DNA of 64,000 nucleotides from Congeria kusceri (taxonomy: Eukaryota; Mollusca; Bivalvia; Myida; Dreissenidae), in contig JAPFQT010000414.1 of the NCBI GenBank assembly GCA_027627225.1, forward strand, positions 62,001 through 126,000, written 5' to 3'. The translations under genes were made by a program, and so were the position numbers. This document shows positions 23,722 through 35,269 of this stretch, one piece after another (the stretch's first letter is position 1; the number at the start of each line of letters is the position of its first letter). The notes below the pieces were generated by a model. The model was not told where the DNA came from. It did no database searches and was given only the letters and a program-made list of their open reading frames with translations.

Positions 23722-24139
23722 CTTTACTTTACGTCGCAAAACGTATGTGTGCCAAACTGTAATGTCAGCAGTTTATGGTGAAGTAAAATTTTCTGTACGA
23801 GTATGGAAGAACAAGCACTGTACTACTACAATTAATATACACATGTACGTACGTCTTATGATATGTGAGTCAACTGCATTGGGGCTGTTGTTTAATAGTG
23901 TCCATATACAATACATGTAGGCAATAATGCCTAAGCATAGGTTATTGCAGTTTATACTGTTTTCATTTGGGGTTGGATTTGCTGGAGTTTTTAATCAGTC
24001 AGATTTCGCAGACAAACAACAACAAATACACATTCACCAAATGTATGTCACATCATAGTTTAAAATGACATTAACAACTCCTTAAATAATTCATGTTATG
24101 CCGTTTACTGTCACGATTAATTAATTCGTATATATCGAT

Positions 24140-24494
24140 TTAAAGGGACAGTTTCGTAGTTTAAGGTTGGACAATAAAATTCTCCAAAAAGGGAATTTCA
24201 AAACAGAAATGTGTAGAATCTGCGTATCAAAACGTTTGTCTGCTATTCTGTTTTGGTTGCAAAACATAATTATTTTGATATTTGTTCTGCCTTTTTGAGC
24301 GAAAAATTACTAGGGTCTATCTACCAGGTAGCAAATTGTCCTAGAAAAATAGCAAATATTCGTCAAACGTTTAACTCTGCACGAACAATGTGCATTCCAA
24401 ACATTTATGAACAAAACATATTTTATAGGACAAACAAAAGTCATTTTTTGATAACTATTTCTCACAACCAAAAACTGTGAAACTGTTCCTTTAA
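24140..24494. mobile_element. MITE with TTAAAGGGACAGTTTC ends, copy 2
   Basis: Left end TTAAAGGGACAGTTTCGTAG; right end AACTGTGAAACTGTTCCTTT plus AA, inverted. Shares CTACCAGGTAGCAA and ATAATTATTTTGAT with 10825-11166. It is missing from the right segmental duplicate near 41240, so it inserted after the duplication or was lost there. Confidence 0.8.
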
Positions 24495-24720
24495 TTCCTA
24501 CGACTTCATCGTATTACCCGATGCGTTTTCGATAAAACGTTGCACTTTGTTTAACTGCAATAAAAGTAATGCCTGCTAGTAACTAACTCATAATTGAACA
24601 GTTAAGCAAATTATGGAAAATAGTAAAATATCATAAAAATAAAAACAATTCAGGTATTATAATATTATAATACGGCTCTTTATTTTAATATTGTGTTGGC
24701 GAACGCACTACCTAAATAGC

Positions 24721-25357
24721 ACGGAAGACAACTCGATGTTACTTCCTGGTGAGTTCCTAGCAGCAGTTGCTTCCCTTAGGCTACGCGACCTGATTGTACT
24801 ATTTAGTGTTAATGCTGTCAAAACAATTTACATTCATTTCAAGTTCAGATTTGTATAAAATTATATAGTCGTATTGTTTTAGCAGCGAATAAAAAATTAA
24901 TTAAAATATTGATTGAGTAAAATAATATTTTATCAATATAAATTAATTTGGCTTATGATAATTTATTTGTATTTTATGTATTTTACGGGTACAATTTTAG
25001 TTCAGCATAGAAAAATGCGTTTATTAAAAAATAATTTATTTTTGTAATATTCGCTACTAAGAATGTATCTTTTTTAAACCACATCTTTTATAAACAGTTA
25101 TATGATTGTTGTTTTAGACCAGAGTCCCAGATAAGGCGCGTACACGCGTAAATTACTCACAGAAAATTTGAAAATACGCACAGAACAATAGAATTGGGTG
25201 TACATTTACGCACAATGTTTTCCGATGTTCGTTCTGAAAGAAAAAAAATAAAAAATGGACAGGCATGCCTACCTCAATGTGCAGTTGTTATTTCCAGCAA
25301 TAACAGTCTTTAAATGTTCTGAATTCTCAATTGTACCATTATGGTATTCAAATGGTG
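24721..25357. other. No gene seen
   Basis: Very AT-rich unique sequence between the segmental duplication and the microsatellite. Confidence 0.5.
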
Positions 25358-25437
25358 TTGCTGTTATTATTATTATTATTATTATTATAACTAGTAGTAG
25401 TAGTAGTAGTTGTAGTAGTAGTAGTAGCAGTAGCAGT

Positions 25438-25474
<37 letters not shown>

Positions 25475-25620
25475 CTGGTAGTAGCGGTACTAGTACTAGT
25501 AGCAGTAGCAGTAGCAGTAGCAGTAGTAGTAGTAGCAGTAGTAGTAGTATAAGAAGGTAGTAGTATAAGTAGTATACGTAGTATAAGTAGTATAAGTAGT
25601 AGCAGCAGCAGCAACAGAGT
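25358..25620 (+). repeat. Compound trinucleotide microsatellite
   Basis: (ATT)n, then (TAG)n, (CAGTAG)n, a pure (CAG)n core at about 25437-25470, then mixed TAG/CAG units. The plus strand would give poly-Ser and the minus strand poly-Ala/Thr; neither is a gene. Confidence 0.95.
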
Positions 25621-25693
25621 AGTAATAGTAGTATCGTAATGTATTATTGGATGCAAATTTAACCCCGCTAATCCTTCATAGAGTATACATTTA

Positions 25694-25711
25694 CCCCCCC
25701 CCCCCCCCCCC
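25694..25711 (+). repeat. Poly-C run (18)
   Basis: Uninterrupted C homopolymer flanked on both sides by GTACATTTAC-like text, suggesting a small duplicated unit. Confidence 0.95.
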
Positions 25712-25869
25712 AAATTCTAGAGAGTGTACATTTACTCCCAAATTTGCAGAGGTAAGCGTACATTTGCACAAAGTCCAAAAGCTTATCCGGAGCACTGATA
25801 TTAGCTCGAATATTTGAAGAGTTGGTGAGCTTTCCTACTCGCCCTGGTTAACGCGCCTAACTTTTGGTC

Positions 25870-26010
25870 AATGTTTTAGATAAAGTCTTATGCCTTCAAA
25901 TCTACGAATCGTAAGTTAGTTATTCACCTGAAACTTGGAATATACCTTTGTCACCAACTCCAGTTTCAGATGCAGCATTCCCCATAACTCTGTTTTGTAT
26001 TTTAACAGAG
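25870..26010 (+). repeat. Family B internal block
   Basis: AAAGTCTTATGCCTTCAAAT, TTATTCACCTGAAACTTGGA, CACCAACTCCAGTTTCAGAT and CCCCATAACTCTGTTTTG match the family B text at 35270-35520. Neither end is preserved. Confidence 0.6.
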
Positions 26011-26289
26011 TTACTCTTTACTGCACTTGCTTAAAATCGGTTTAACTTAAAAGAATGTATCAAATTATGAAGTGTCATGTTTCTTTTTTGGGGTTGAGTA
26101 TATAATTATATGCTAATATGCGAGGTTATCCGCTTTCTTTCTATTGCTCCATTATAAAAATGTTCCTTAAATTATTGCTCGTGTGGTTGAATAAATACTC
26201 TTTGTTCCATTATTCAATGAAAAGATTGTTTAATAAATAATTAGTTCACCTGAAATCAAAGAAAACGTTTCAATCAATTAACTATTATT

Positions 26290-26560
26290 ATTTGGTTGTG
26301 TCACATGGTTGTGCCATTGTTGCATCTTTTGGTTGTGTCAAGTCGTTGCATTGCTTGATTGTGTCACTTCATTTCATCGTTTGGTTGTGTCACGTGGTTT
26401 CATCGTTTGGTTGTGTCGTGCTTGCATTGTTGGGTGGTGTCACGTCGTTGCATCGTTTGGTTGTGTCACGTCGTTGTATCGTTTGGTTATTGGTGTGTCA
26501 CGTCGTTGCGTCGATTGGTTGTGTCACGTCGTTGCATTGTTTGGTTGTGTCACATTTTCC
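26290..26560 (+). repeat. 26-bp minisatellite array 3 (short)
   Basis: Units of TTGGTTGTGTCACGTCGTTG plus CATCGT, the same 26-bp period and consensus as arrays at 20040 and 38370. About ten copies. The flanks do not match the segmental duplicates. Confidence 0.85.
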
Positions 26561-27003
26561 AGCACGAGTGAGCACCTTTAATGTTTGTACTTCTTCATTT
26601 AATACTGCACGGAATTACAGAAAATATATTGTTGTCATTGCTATGCAGATGTTTCGCATACGCATTATTTTGTGTCCTCTCTATAAAATATTGCGGTAAA
26701 TTAAAAAAAATTTTTTACATGTTGACAAAAAACCTTAATCGCGAACCGATACATGTTTATTTTGGGTCAAATTATATGTTAAACTTCACAAACGACAACT
26801 TCGATTTGTTAAATGAAACTTAAAATGTGAACAGGATCAAGTGCTGTTTCCATGTTAAAATAGTGTTAACATAACGCTAGGATTTATTATATGTGCATTC
26901 TACAACAAAATCATGATTGTGAAACAACGGTGAGGTATTTACAAAACTAAGTTCTCCATAAAACATATGGTCACGTGTTTTACCATAATATGTTGTTGTT
27001 GTT

Positions 27004-28154
27004 AGCTCACCGAGCACAAAGTGCTTAAGGGTGAGCTATTCTAGTCAGTCACTGTCCGTCGTCATCGTTGTCCGTCGTCGTCGTCGTCGCCAATATGTTT
27101 ACTTTAAACAACTTCTTCTCTGAAACCGCTTGGCGGATTTTAAGCAAAGTTAGCAGGAAAGTTCCTGGGATGGTTCTTTAACAAAGTCCTTCAATTCATT
27201 TGAATATCTAGAAAACTCTGGTTGCCATGGCAACCAAAAGCTTACAAAACTGGAAAACTTAAAAAAATATTCTTGTCCAAAACCAGTGCTTGGATTTTAA
27301 AATAATTTCACAGAAATGATCCTTGGGTGACCCTTTTCTAAATTTTTCCAAATTATTTTGATTTCTTAAAAAAACATGGCCGCTAGGGGGTAGTGCAGTT
27401 TTACTTATATACCGATGTAGAAAATTGTGAAAATCTTTTCCTCAGAAACCGCTGGCCGGATTTCAAAATAATTTCATATAAATGTTCCTTTGGTGACCCT
27501 CTACCAAATTTCTTCAAATCATTTGGATTCGTTAAAAAAAAGACCGTCAGGGGCTGGTGAATTTTTTTCTTTTATAGCTATTTACAAAACTTCTCAGAAA
27601 CCGCTAACCAGATTTCAAAATAACTTCACATAAATATTCCTTGGGTGACCCTCTACCAAATTTCTTTAAATCATTTTGATTCGTTAAAAAACATAGCCAC
27701 TGACGGATCGTGGCAGTTTTCCTTCTATGGCAAAATCGAAAACTTGAAAAAAACTTCTTGTCCGAAACCGCTGAATGGATTTCAAAATAATTTTATAGAA
27801 ATGTTCCTTGGGTGATCCTCTACCAAATCTCTTCAAATCATTTTGATTTGTAAAATATGTGACCGCCAAGGGGTTGGGCAGTTGTCCTTACATGTTATAT
27901 AGAAAACTTTGAAAACCGGAATTTCAAAATAAATTTGCACAAATGTTCCTTGGTTGACATTCATTTTGAAAATGTTCTTGCCTGAAACTGCTTGCTGGAT
28001 TTTGAGATAATTTAACATAAATATTTCTACCTTCAAATTGTTTTGATTCACTAAAACATTGCTATCAGTGGTGACATCTCTGAATACACTATTAACCTTT
28101 TACGAGCTATTGTGGTTCAGTCAACTCAGGTGAGCGGCCATTTGGCCCTCTTAT
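27004..28154 (+). mobile_element. Family A Helitron-like element, complete, second subfamily
   Basis: 5' AGCTCACCGAGCACAAAGTG; internal blocks with TTCCTTGGGTGACCCTCTAC and AAACCGCT. Near the 3' end CTCAGGTGAGC (the inverse of family A's AGCTCACCTGAG terminus) is followed directly by hairpin GGCCATTTGGCC and CTCTTAT. A GTCGTC run lies at 27059-27092. Non-autonomous. Confidence 0.75.
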
Positions 28155-28210
28155 TTTATATTTGGTGTACTTGTCAAATATATCTCTACGGGTAAGTCAA
28201 TTGTATAAAC

Positions 28211-29006
28211 TTAATGCACCTATCAATATTTTTCCCCAGGGGGAAGCGGCGGGCATATACGGGATTTTAGACTGAAAGCAATTCCCGACAGGCGGGAAAA
28301 TTGACACGCCGAATAATTCCGGGTCCTGGGAAATAGATTTAGTTAAGATTTTAGATCCCGGTAATATTGGCCCCCGGGCCATTTGATGCACCAATTAAGC
28401 ATCCCCCATTGACGGGATTTAGACAAAAATGCTTGACCCTAGGGTGGTGAATTATATCCCCCCAAATACAATGAGTCAAATTCCCCTGGGTTTGCCCGCC
28501 TCCCCCTCCCCCCGGGGGGGGGGGGGGGAATGTTGAGGTCACATTATACTAAATAAATAAGTCGTGTAGGGCTATCCTCTCTAAATAAATCAACAAGCTT
28601 AACTCGAATACATGTTTTTAGATTTAGACACTTGCTTTGATTTATTTTTGGGAGATTTTGGTAGGGTAAGCATTGGTATGCACTAATAAATCACTGATAT
28701 GTTTTAAGATTGGACACTACAGTATGACACTTGCGCTGAGGCGGGTTACATTAAACTAGAAAGTAGCCGGTAAAAAGATGGTGATAAAACAGTCATCTTT
28801 GTTTAGTGTCAAGTTCTTTCTTACATATTACATGACATACCCTTTTATTTCTTAAATCAATTCAGGTTAGAATGCTCTTTAAGAAAAGGTATAGTTATGA
28901 GGGTCCCTATGTGCAAAATATTGCATTTATTTTGGGTTAAAGTTATCGCTTTTACATTAAATTACATAATGATTGGAATTAGTATCTTGTAACATTGATA
29001 GGTGCA
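28211..29006. mobile_element. Possible TIR element (GCACCTATCAAT ends)
   Basis: TAATGCACCTATCAATATT at the left faces ACATTGATAGGTGCATAA at about 28990, an inverted pair. Inside, 28340-28500 (TTTAGATCCCGGTAATATTG, CCAATTAAGCATCCCCC, GGGATTTAGACAAAAATG) is repeated at 31795-31955, and a G15 run lies at 28514-28528. The terminal repeats are short, so the assignment is moderate. Confidence 0.45.
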
Positions 29007-29147
29007 TAAACTGTGGAGAAAATACTCGGTAAGTTTGGTCACACGTTGTTTGGCGCCACGAATTCATGTATAATTAAGAAATAATTTGTGATTTAGAGTT
29101 GTTTATCTGTAAATTAAAACGGTTTCGAGTTCTGATTCTACTCGCTT

Positions 29148-29450
29148 TATTCTATAAACAAAGAACAACATTATCGTTGTTAAACTACCCAATAAAAAAC
29201 GCAAAAAGAAGTCCCGATTCTGAACGGAGGATAGAAAAATATAGTTTTCATTACAATTGCAATTATATTTGTCAATTCATGTTAGAATCGAAATAATTTT
29301 TGCATTATCATTGTTTATCGGACAATAAACAACTCTTTGTCGATCGATGCGTGGCTATTAATCAACGCCCTTTTTAAAAATTCCTACGCATCAGAACTCC
29401 AAATTGTTGTTTATTGGCTGATAAACAACGATAAATAGAACATTTAATCG
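29148..29450 (+). repeat. Foldback (FB) element, near-complete
   Basis: Runs from CTATAAACAAAGAACAACAT through CAATAAAAAACGCAAAAAG, TTACAATTGCAATTATAT, GTTTATCGGACAATAAAC, GATGCGTGGCTATTAATCAAC, CCTACGCATCAGAACTCC and GTTGTTTATTGGCTGATAAA. An inverted partial copy follows at about 29470-29560. Confidence 0.85.
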
Positions 29451-29469
29451 AATATTCGCGCACCTGAAC

Positions 29470-29565
29470 GAAAAATCGTTCTTTATTACAGATAAACAAT
29501 GATTAAGCGAAAATTATTTTGATTCTAACATGACATGACAACATATTCTGCAGTTACAATGCAAA
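29470..29565 (-). repeat. Foldback (FB) fragment, inverted
   Basis: CGTTCTTTATTACAGATAAAC, AAGCGAAAATTATTTTGATT, then TTCTGCAGTTACAATGCAAA match the reverse of the FB 5' half. It lies tail-to-tail with the copy at 29148-29450. Confidence 0.55.
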
Positions 29566-29747
29566 GTATATTTTACGACTTTTGCGAGTTGTTTATTTGC
29601 TATTTAACAACGAAATATTTTCTTCATTGTCTATAGAAAACTGCGCGTGTCATGTTAAAACTGCTGTTTAATTTAACTTAAACAGCGGAAATAAAAACAT
29701 TAGCAAGTTATGTAAAAGTAATGTTCGAACATGACACGAACTGTGTT

Positions 29748-30032
29748 TTCTATACTAGACTAAGAACAATATTTACCGTTGTTAAACTAAGTTAAAATAA
29801 ACAAACCGAAAAAATGGTTCCGAAACTGTAAAATATATTTCGGATTGTAATTGCGGAATATGTTACCAGGTCATGTTAGAATCAAGATATTCTTGGTATT
29901 ATCTGTGTATATCTGCTAATAAACAACGATGTGTCGTTCTAACGCCCTCGTGGTTTAATTCCTATGCATCAAAACCCAAAATTGTGGTTTATTAGCCGAT
30001 AAACAACTCTAAATCGAACATTATTATTAATA
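29748..30032 (+). repeat. Foldback (FB) element copy
   Basis: TTCTATACTAGACTAAGAAC start, then TCTGCTAATAAACAACGATG, GTGGTTTAATTCCTATGCAT and GTTTATTAGCCGATAAACAAC. The inner GATGCGTGG arm is lost. Confidence 0.75.
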
Positions 30033-30419
30033 GGTGTTCTATAGCGAATGAATGCAATTTGTTTCGAATAACATATTCACTCTATTTCCACCCTACAATA
30101 AGGGGATTTTTATCAACATAATTATGGCTGTGGTCTTGAAATTACACACTCAATGTATAAATGTTGCACGTTTATCAATATGACATTCGTCATGTACAAA
30201 GTTAAAATGTTTCTTTTAAATGTATTGGCAATTTTTCGTCGTGTGGGAAAAACTGTTTAATCTGACGCGTCTTTATAACATGTACCCGGAATTACTGTTC
30301 ATTGTGTCATACTCCATGCAGATTATTTTGTCCCTTAAAGGTCAAATCGTTTCATTGAAATATACACATATCATCTAAAATGTTACGAAGTATTTTTGTG
30401 TGATTAATTCGTCAATGTA

Positions 30420-30970
30420 AAAGGTCAGCCGTCAACCCCGTGGCCCTGCACTCTGGAGGTCCAATAGCGCTGCAGGACCATAGTTTTCAGAAATCATGTT
30501 TTCACATCTGTGAAAAATAGTATCCGATTCTTCCCAGTGTGACTATCGAGATCTTATTCTTTACACAGCACATTCTTATTCTTGACATGTTATGTGAAGT
30601 TTTTATCGCACCCAATTTTTGATATGCAATGAAATCATATTCTTTTGTGATTCTTCTGTGATCCTCAAACATACACCATTTTGGCCAATCACATTCTTTC
30701 CACTTACAAATGTAACAAATTAGATCCTTTTCTTCACAGGTGTGTGAAAAATATGATTAATGAAAAATATGATCATGCATAGCGCCTCCTGTCGTGCGCG
30801 ACAGAACTCCCGACTCCCTAACTTCCGCTTCTACGCGGTAGCCTACACCATTCCTTCTGGTTTCTAGAACTGTCGTCTGCACGAATTGTTGTCTGCGCGT
30901 CTGCTGCGTGTCACGTGCCTAATGTTGGATTGAAACGTCTGAAATAGCTGGTACACGAGCGACAAGCTTC
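30420..30970 (-). repeat. Repeat region with SINE-like and exon-like segments
   Basis: 30430-30480 (CAACCCCGTGGCCCTGCACTC) and 30785-30850 (GACAGAACTCCCGACTCCC) look like degenerate tRNA-like SINE pieces on the minus strand. 30840-30970 matches, on the minus strand, the repeat segment at about 36030 and 37510-37590 (CAGACGAC, CACGTGA, CAGACG). Confidence 0.35.
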
Positions 30971-31128
30971 TCGACGATAGCACGTTCACGATAGTCCAAA
31001 TAATACCAGTTGAATGGTTTTAATTGATTTTGTCTTTTTTTGTTGCGAAGTAAACACGATTTTTTTTTACCCGCGTCCGGGTTTTGATAAAAAAATAACA
31101 TAGCTCCGCCCGTCCAAATGCGTGTTTT

Positions 31129-31365
31129 AGCTCACCTGAGCACAACCTGCTCATGGTGAGCTTTTATAATCACCTTTATTCCGTTGTCCGTCGTGCGTCG
31201 TGCGTCAATATTTTCATTCAAACGACCTCTCATCCTAAACCGCTGGGCAGATTTTTACCAAACTTCACAGGAAATATCTAAATATAGATTTAAAAAAGGA
31301 ACACTTTAAAAACCTTCTCTGAAAAGGCGTGGCTGAGAGCTTTCATATTTGATATGTGGCATGCC
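31129..31365 (+). mobile_element. Family A 5' end, truncated
   Basis: AGCTCACCTGAGCACAACC with inverted GCTCATGGTGAGCTT, then AAACCGCTGGGCAGATTTT and CCAAACTTCACAGGAA. Breaks off after TTCATATTTGATATGTGGC. Confidence 0.75.
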
Positions 31366-31794
31366 ATGAAGCATCACACAATATGAGTTTGACAAACTGA
31401 AACAATGACAGTTTGTTAAGTATTTCCAAGGTGATTAGATTATGATCAAATGCACGTGAGTTGTGGTCGTTGTGACACAGAGGTGTTGACTTCTTGTGAC
31501 TGCCTAGCACCCTTGCATGTAACAAAAACTCATTATTTTTACAAATAACAGAAACATTAGTGTCTGGTTTTCCTGTTAATTATGTATAGTACCTAATTTT
31601 TCGGTACAAATTGCGATAAACCTTAAAGTTATGAATCAACCAAGTCATTCTTCGAAGTTTCATTAGGAATGTACTACCTAAAGAAATTCTGACCATATGC
31701 ATGATTGGTTAAATATGTGAGATTTGTAATCGAAATGTACAAAATACCTGAAGATATTCATATAATCCTGCAAGTCCCGGAAAATATACTTTGT

Positions 31795-31955
31795 TCGGAT
31801 TTTAGATCCCCGTAATATTGGCCTCCGGGCTATTTGATACACCAATTAAGAATCCTCTATTGTGGGGATTTAGACAAAAATGTTTGGCTCTAGGGTGAGG
31901 AATTAGATCCCCAAAAATACAATTAGTCAAATTGTCCTGGGATTGCCCGCCGCGA
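31795..31955 (+). repeat. Copy of the 28340-28500 repeat block
   Basis: GATTTTAGATCCCCGTAATA, CACCAATTAAGAATCC, GGGGATTTAGACAAAAATG and GATTGCCCGCC occur in the same order and orientation as at 28340-28500. The 5' part and the G-run are absent. Confidence 0.75.
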
Positions 31956-32365
31956 AAGAAGCAACCGCGATTTACCGGTACTTGATTCTGCTGCTGATTT
32001 ATTCAACTTACATTGAAGTATCTTCTGATCTGGTTGCCAGAAACTAAAATAGTTTCTCGCCCTACGACAGAACCGAAAGAAATCGCCACGAGTATACATG
32101 TTTTTGTTTTGTTGTTCATGAAATGTAGCCTATGAAGACTCCGACATTGGCAGCGAAACTAAAGGTGTTTGCTCACAGAATTTTCATATTTTAAATGCTA
32201 GCATGGCGACACGTCTCTTTCTGAGAAACACACACTTTATACTTGTCTTGTATACGAGAGATTGTAGAAAGTTATGTTTTTTTTTATTTATAGACAAAGT
32301 TAAAAATAAAACTAAAGAGTTACTTTCCTATCAGGAATTAAAATTTTCCAACTTTTATTTGTCAA

Positions 32366-32895
32366 CATTCGTGACGATTACTTAGTGGACGATCTTTATT
32401 CCGGAGGATTACTTAGTGTACAATCTTTATTCGTGAGGATTACTGAGTGTACGATCTTTATTCGTGAGGATTACTGAGTGTACGATCTTTATATGTGAGG
32501 ATTACTGAATGTACGATCTTTATTAGTGATAGTTACTAAATGTACGAAATTAATTAGTTATTATTACGTAATGTACGATCTTTATTAGTGGCAATTACTT
32601 TATGTACAATCTTCATTATTGATTATTATTTTGTGTACGACCTTAATTAGTTATTACTTAGTGTTCGATCTTTGTTCGCGACGATTACTTGGTGAACGGT
32701 CTTTTATTAGTGATAATTACTTAGTGTTCTATTAAATTCTTGAGGATTACTGAAATAACTATCTTTATTCGTGTTGATTACGATCGTTTTTCGTGTTAAT
32801 TAACTAGTGTACGATTTTTATTCGCGTTAATTACTTAGTGTACGATGTGCATTCGTGTTGATTACTTCGAGTACGATCTTTATGCTTGATAATGA
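32366..32895 (+). repeat. 31-bp minisatellite, about 17 degenerate copies
   Basis: Unit GATTACTGAGTGTACGATC followed by TTTATTCGTGAG. Copies 1-5 are regular and later ones drift. Single or double units occur alone at 35190-35232, 36860-36895 and 38306-38355. Confidence 0.85.
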
Positions 32896-33013
32896 TTGCT
32901 GTATGTTCTACCAAATCTACGGATGTGTTTGGTGTAACAATCGTTAAGACATTCCATATTTAACAAAAATACAATATCGCATTTATGTTTTTTGATAATT
33001 AATTTTAATTTTT

Positions 33014-33369
33014 AGCTCGAATTTTCGATGTAAAGGCAATCTATTCTACTCTCCCCGGCGTCGGTGTCGGCGTCGTCGTCCGCCTAGGTTAACGATTTTC
33101 GATAAGCTAGTTTCTCAGGAATGGCTTGTGAGATTACTTATTCAAACTTTAATCATTTATTATTAAAATGAACCCAGTAACTTATTAAACTTCTTTGGGT
33201 AGGTTAAAGTTTTTCGGTAAGCTTGTATCTCTTGATTGGCTTGAGGGATTTTATTCAAACTAGAAACATGTTTGGCCGTTACTTTCCAAACAGTTTGTTT
33301 TAGAAAAATGCTAGTTACTCTGACAAGTGCAAGACAAGTCGAGCGTGCTGTCTTCCGACTGCTTTTACT
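33014..33369 (+). mobile_element. Family B Helitron-like element, short complete copy
   Basis: 5' AGCTCGAATTTTCGA, then a GTCGGTGTCGGCGTCG run, two blocks with AAGCTTGTATCTC-like text, then AAGTCGAGC (inverse of the 5' end), the hairpin-like GTGCTGTCTTCCGACTGC and CTTTTACT in place of CTCTTGTT. At about 356 bp it is the most compact family B copy with both ends. Confidence 0.65.
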
Positions 33370-33497
33370 ATTGGATTGGACAGCATTGACAAAAATATCT
33401 AGATACCGTTTTAAATAACCACATGTAGGATTGGTTTCTGGTAAAAATGTTACTGTTATAACAAAAACAGTCGTAGTTTTGTCAACATATATGTTGG

Positions 33498-33660
33498 CAT
33501 CCAGGGCCCATATTCGCCAATCTATTCTTAGACTTAAGACGTAATAATAAAGAATATTCTTGAAACTGTTCTGTTCAAAGAAAACTGTTTACTTGAATCT
33601 GTCTAGGTATTCAGCAACTCAAATTACAGAGTTCTTTATTTAGAACGATTTGGAAAAGTG
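33498..33660 (+). repeat. Interspersed repeat D copy
   Basis: GGGCCCATATTCGCCAATC, TATTCTTAGACTTAAGAC, GAATATTCTTGAAACTGTTC and TTTAGAACGATTTGG, as at 3472. Confidence 0.7.
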
Positions 33661-34084
33661 TGTATTTATGATCATTCATATCAATTATTTAAGAATACTA
33701 GTAAACAAATGAAAGTGACAAAATAACTTTAAAGCAGACATATAAACATAAACGTGACGAATACAATATCGAATGAGTCAACAAATACGATTTTTGACTT
33801 TTGCATCGTTTATTAGTGTTGTGTTACCTAAAATAACTGTAGAGTAAACGTGTATACATGTATTGGAGTTTCTGGCTGTACAGCCTAAAACTAGTTTCTA
33901 ATTAAATAGTAGTTAACTGTGCGTTTTTCAACAATAGTTCATATTAACGTTTCTTTCATTTTAAATCGAAGTATATGGAAATTAATTATTAGTTGTTTAA
34001 TTTATGCAAATATATATGTTGTAAAATCGAACATATACTCTTTAATGACAATTGCGACATTGGTACCAAGCATATTTGCGTAGT

Positions 34085-34150
34085 ATTTTTATTGAGTCTG
34101 AGTCTATTCGTTATTCTTAAGTCTAAGAACAGGTTGGTGAATAAGTTCTT
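34085..34150 (-). repeat. Interspersed repeat D fragment, inverted
   Basis: TTCTTAAGTCTAAGAACAGG followed by TTGGTGAATAAG is the reverse complement of the family D start. Confidence 0.6.
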
Positions 34151-34599
34151 ATATGTCAGGTTCATGATTATTTCTAGAAATCTTAATTTGATTACAACAT
34201 ACCTACAATCAAGCATGAATGTCAAAAATAGAGTTTTATAGTGAGGCCAAAAAACATTGTGTTTTTCGGGCAACGGTTTCACAAAAGTTAGGTAGGGTCG
34301 GGTTTAAGTTTGTTTTTACTTTTTAAAGACACATTATATACGGAAATACGAATTTCACGTAATCTTCAATAAAAACTTTAAGGTCGGTGGGTTTTTGCTA
34401 GGTGAAAAGGGTGCTCGAAACACACACAAATGGCCTGATTTCGGAAGAGAAAGAGCAATTACTATAATTGTAAACGTCGGAATCAGAAGGTTTGTTACTG
34501 ATTATTTTTGTAATGCGTTCAAGTGCATTTTATCGCAGTGCTTGAACATTTGAACAAATAGAAAGCGTAGATAATATTGTTCATGTTATTATCTCGACT

Positions 34600-35169
34600 A
34601 TTCACAGAAAAATTCGAGCTATACTATTCACCCGTTCGAGGGCGTCGGCGTAATGCTCTGGTTAAGGAATGCGTGCAACAACTCCATATCTCTATATCTA
34701 CATCAGATATTCAATTGAAACTTCACATTATGAAGGATCATTATGTGAGATCACTGACCAGGGCCCATAACTCTGACCTGCAATTTATCAGAATTATGCC
34801 ACTTTTTGAACTTAAAAATGCTCCTTTTTTATTTACGTTTTCTGGTTAAAGTTTATATTCAGAAGTCTTATACCTTGAAATATAAATTTGTTATTCACTT
34901 AAAACTCGAATTATACCTTTGCCATCAACTCCAGCATCATGTTCAACAATCTCCATAACTGGTTTGTATTTTTACAGTGTATGCCCACTGTTTACATATG
35001 TTTTGTGGTTAAAGTTTTTGTTCCAAATTCTTAAAATTTATAAACTATATAAGGTTTTCACTTAAAAGTTTTGTATTTCAACAAATGTATGCCCCTTCCA
35101 CTTTTCGATATATGTACTAACTGAAATACTTCCAATAGTAGAGCGTGCTGTCCTCTGACAGCTCTTGTT
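34600..35169 (+). mobile_element. Family B element lacking 5' end
   Basis: Block text AGTCTTATACCTTGAAAT and CATCAACTCCAGCATCATG, then GTAGAGC at 35138, perfect hairpin GCTGTC-CTCT-GACAGC at 35147-35162 and CTCTTGT at 35162-35168. The upstream limit is approximate; wording compatible with the family starts near 34680. Confidence 0.65.
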
Positions 35170-35269
35170 CACAACAATTGCTTGATGATATTTGTTCGTG
35201 ACAATTACTAAGTGTAAGATCATTATTCATGTCTGCACATAATGTACCACAAAACTACAAAAGTTATTC

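Larger units (their letters stand above)
20040..24720 (+). repeat. Left copy of direct segmental duplication
   Basis: Matches 38370-41390 in order and orientation: 26-bp minisatellite, CTGTCATGGAGCGCA, TTGTTCAAATGCAA and GATATTTCGTGCGTGTG, GTCAGCAGTTTATGGTGA, TACTACTACAATTA, TAGTGTCCATATACAAT, TCATAATTGAA and finally GGCTCTTTATTTT. It carries three segments absent from the right copy: 21370-21605, 21864-23721 and 24140-24494. Confidence 0.85.

Noticed and set aside
25255..25713. Poly-serine and poly-alanine/threonine proteins
   Set aside because: Product of a TAG/CAG/ATT microsatellite in both strands; no flanking coding sequence.
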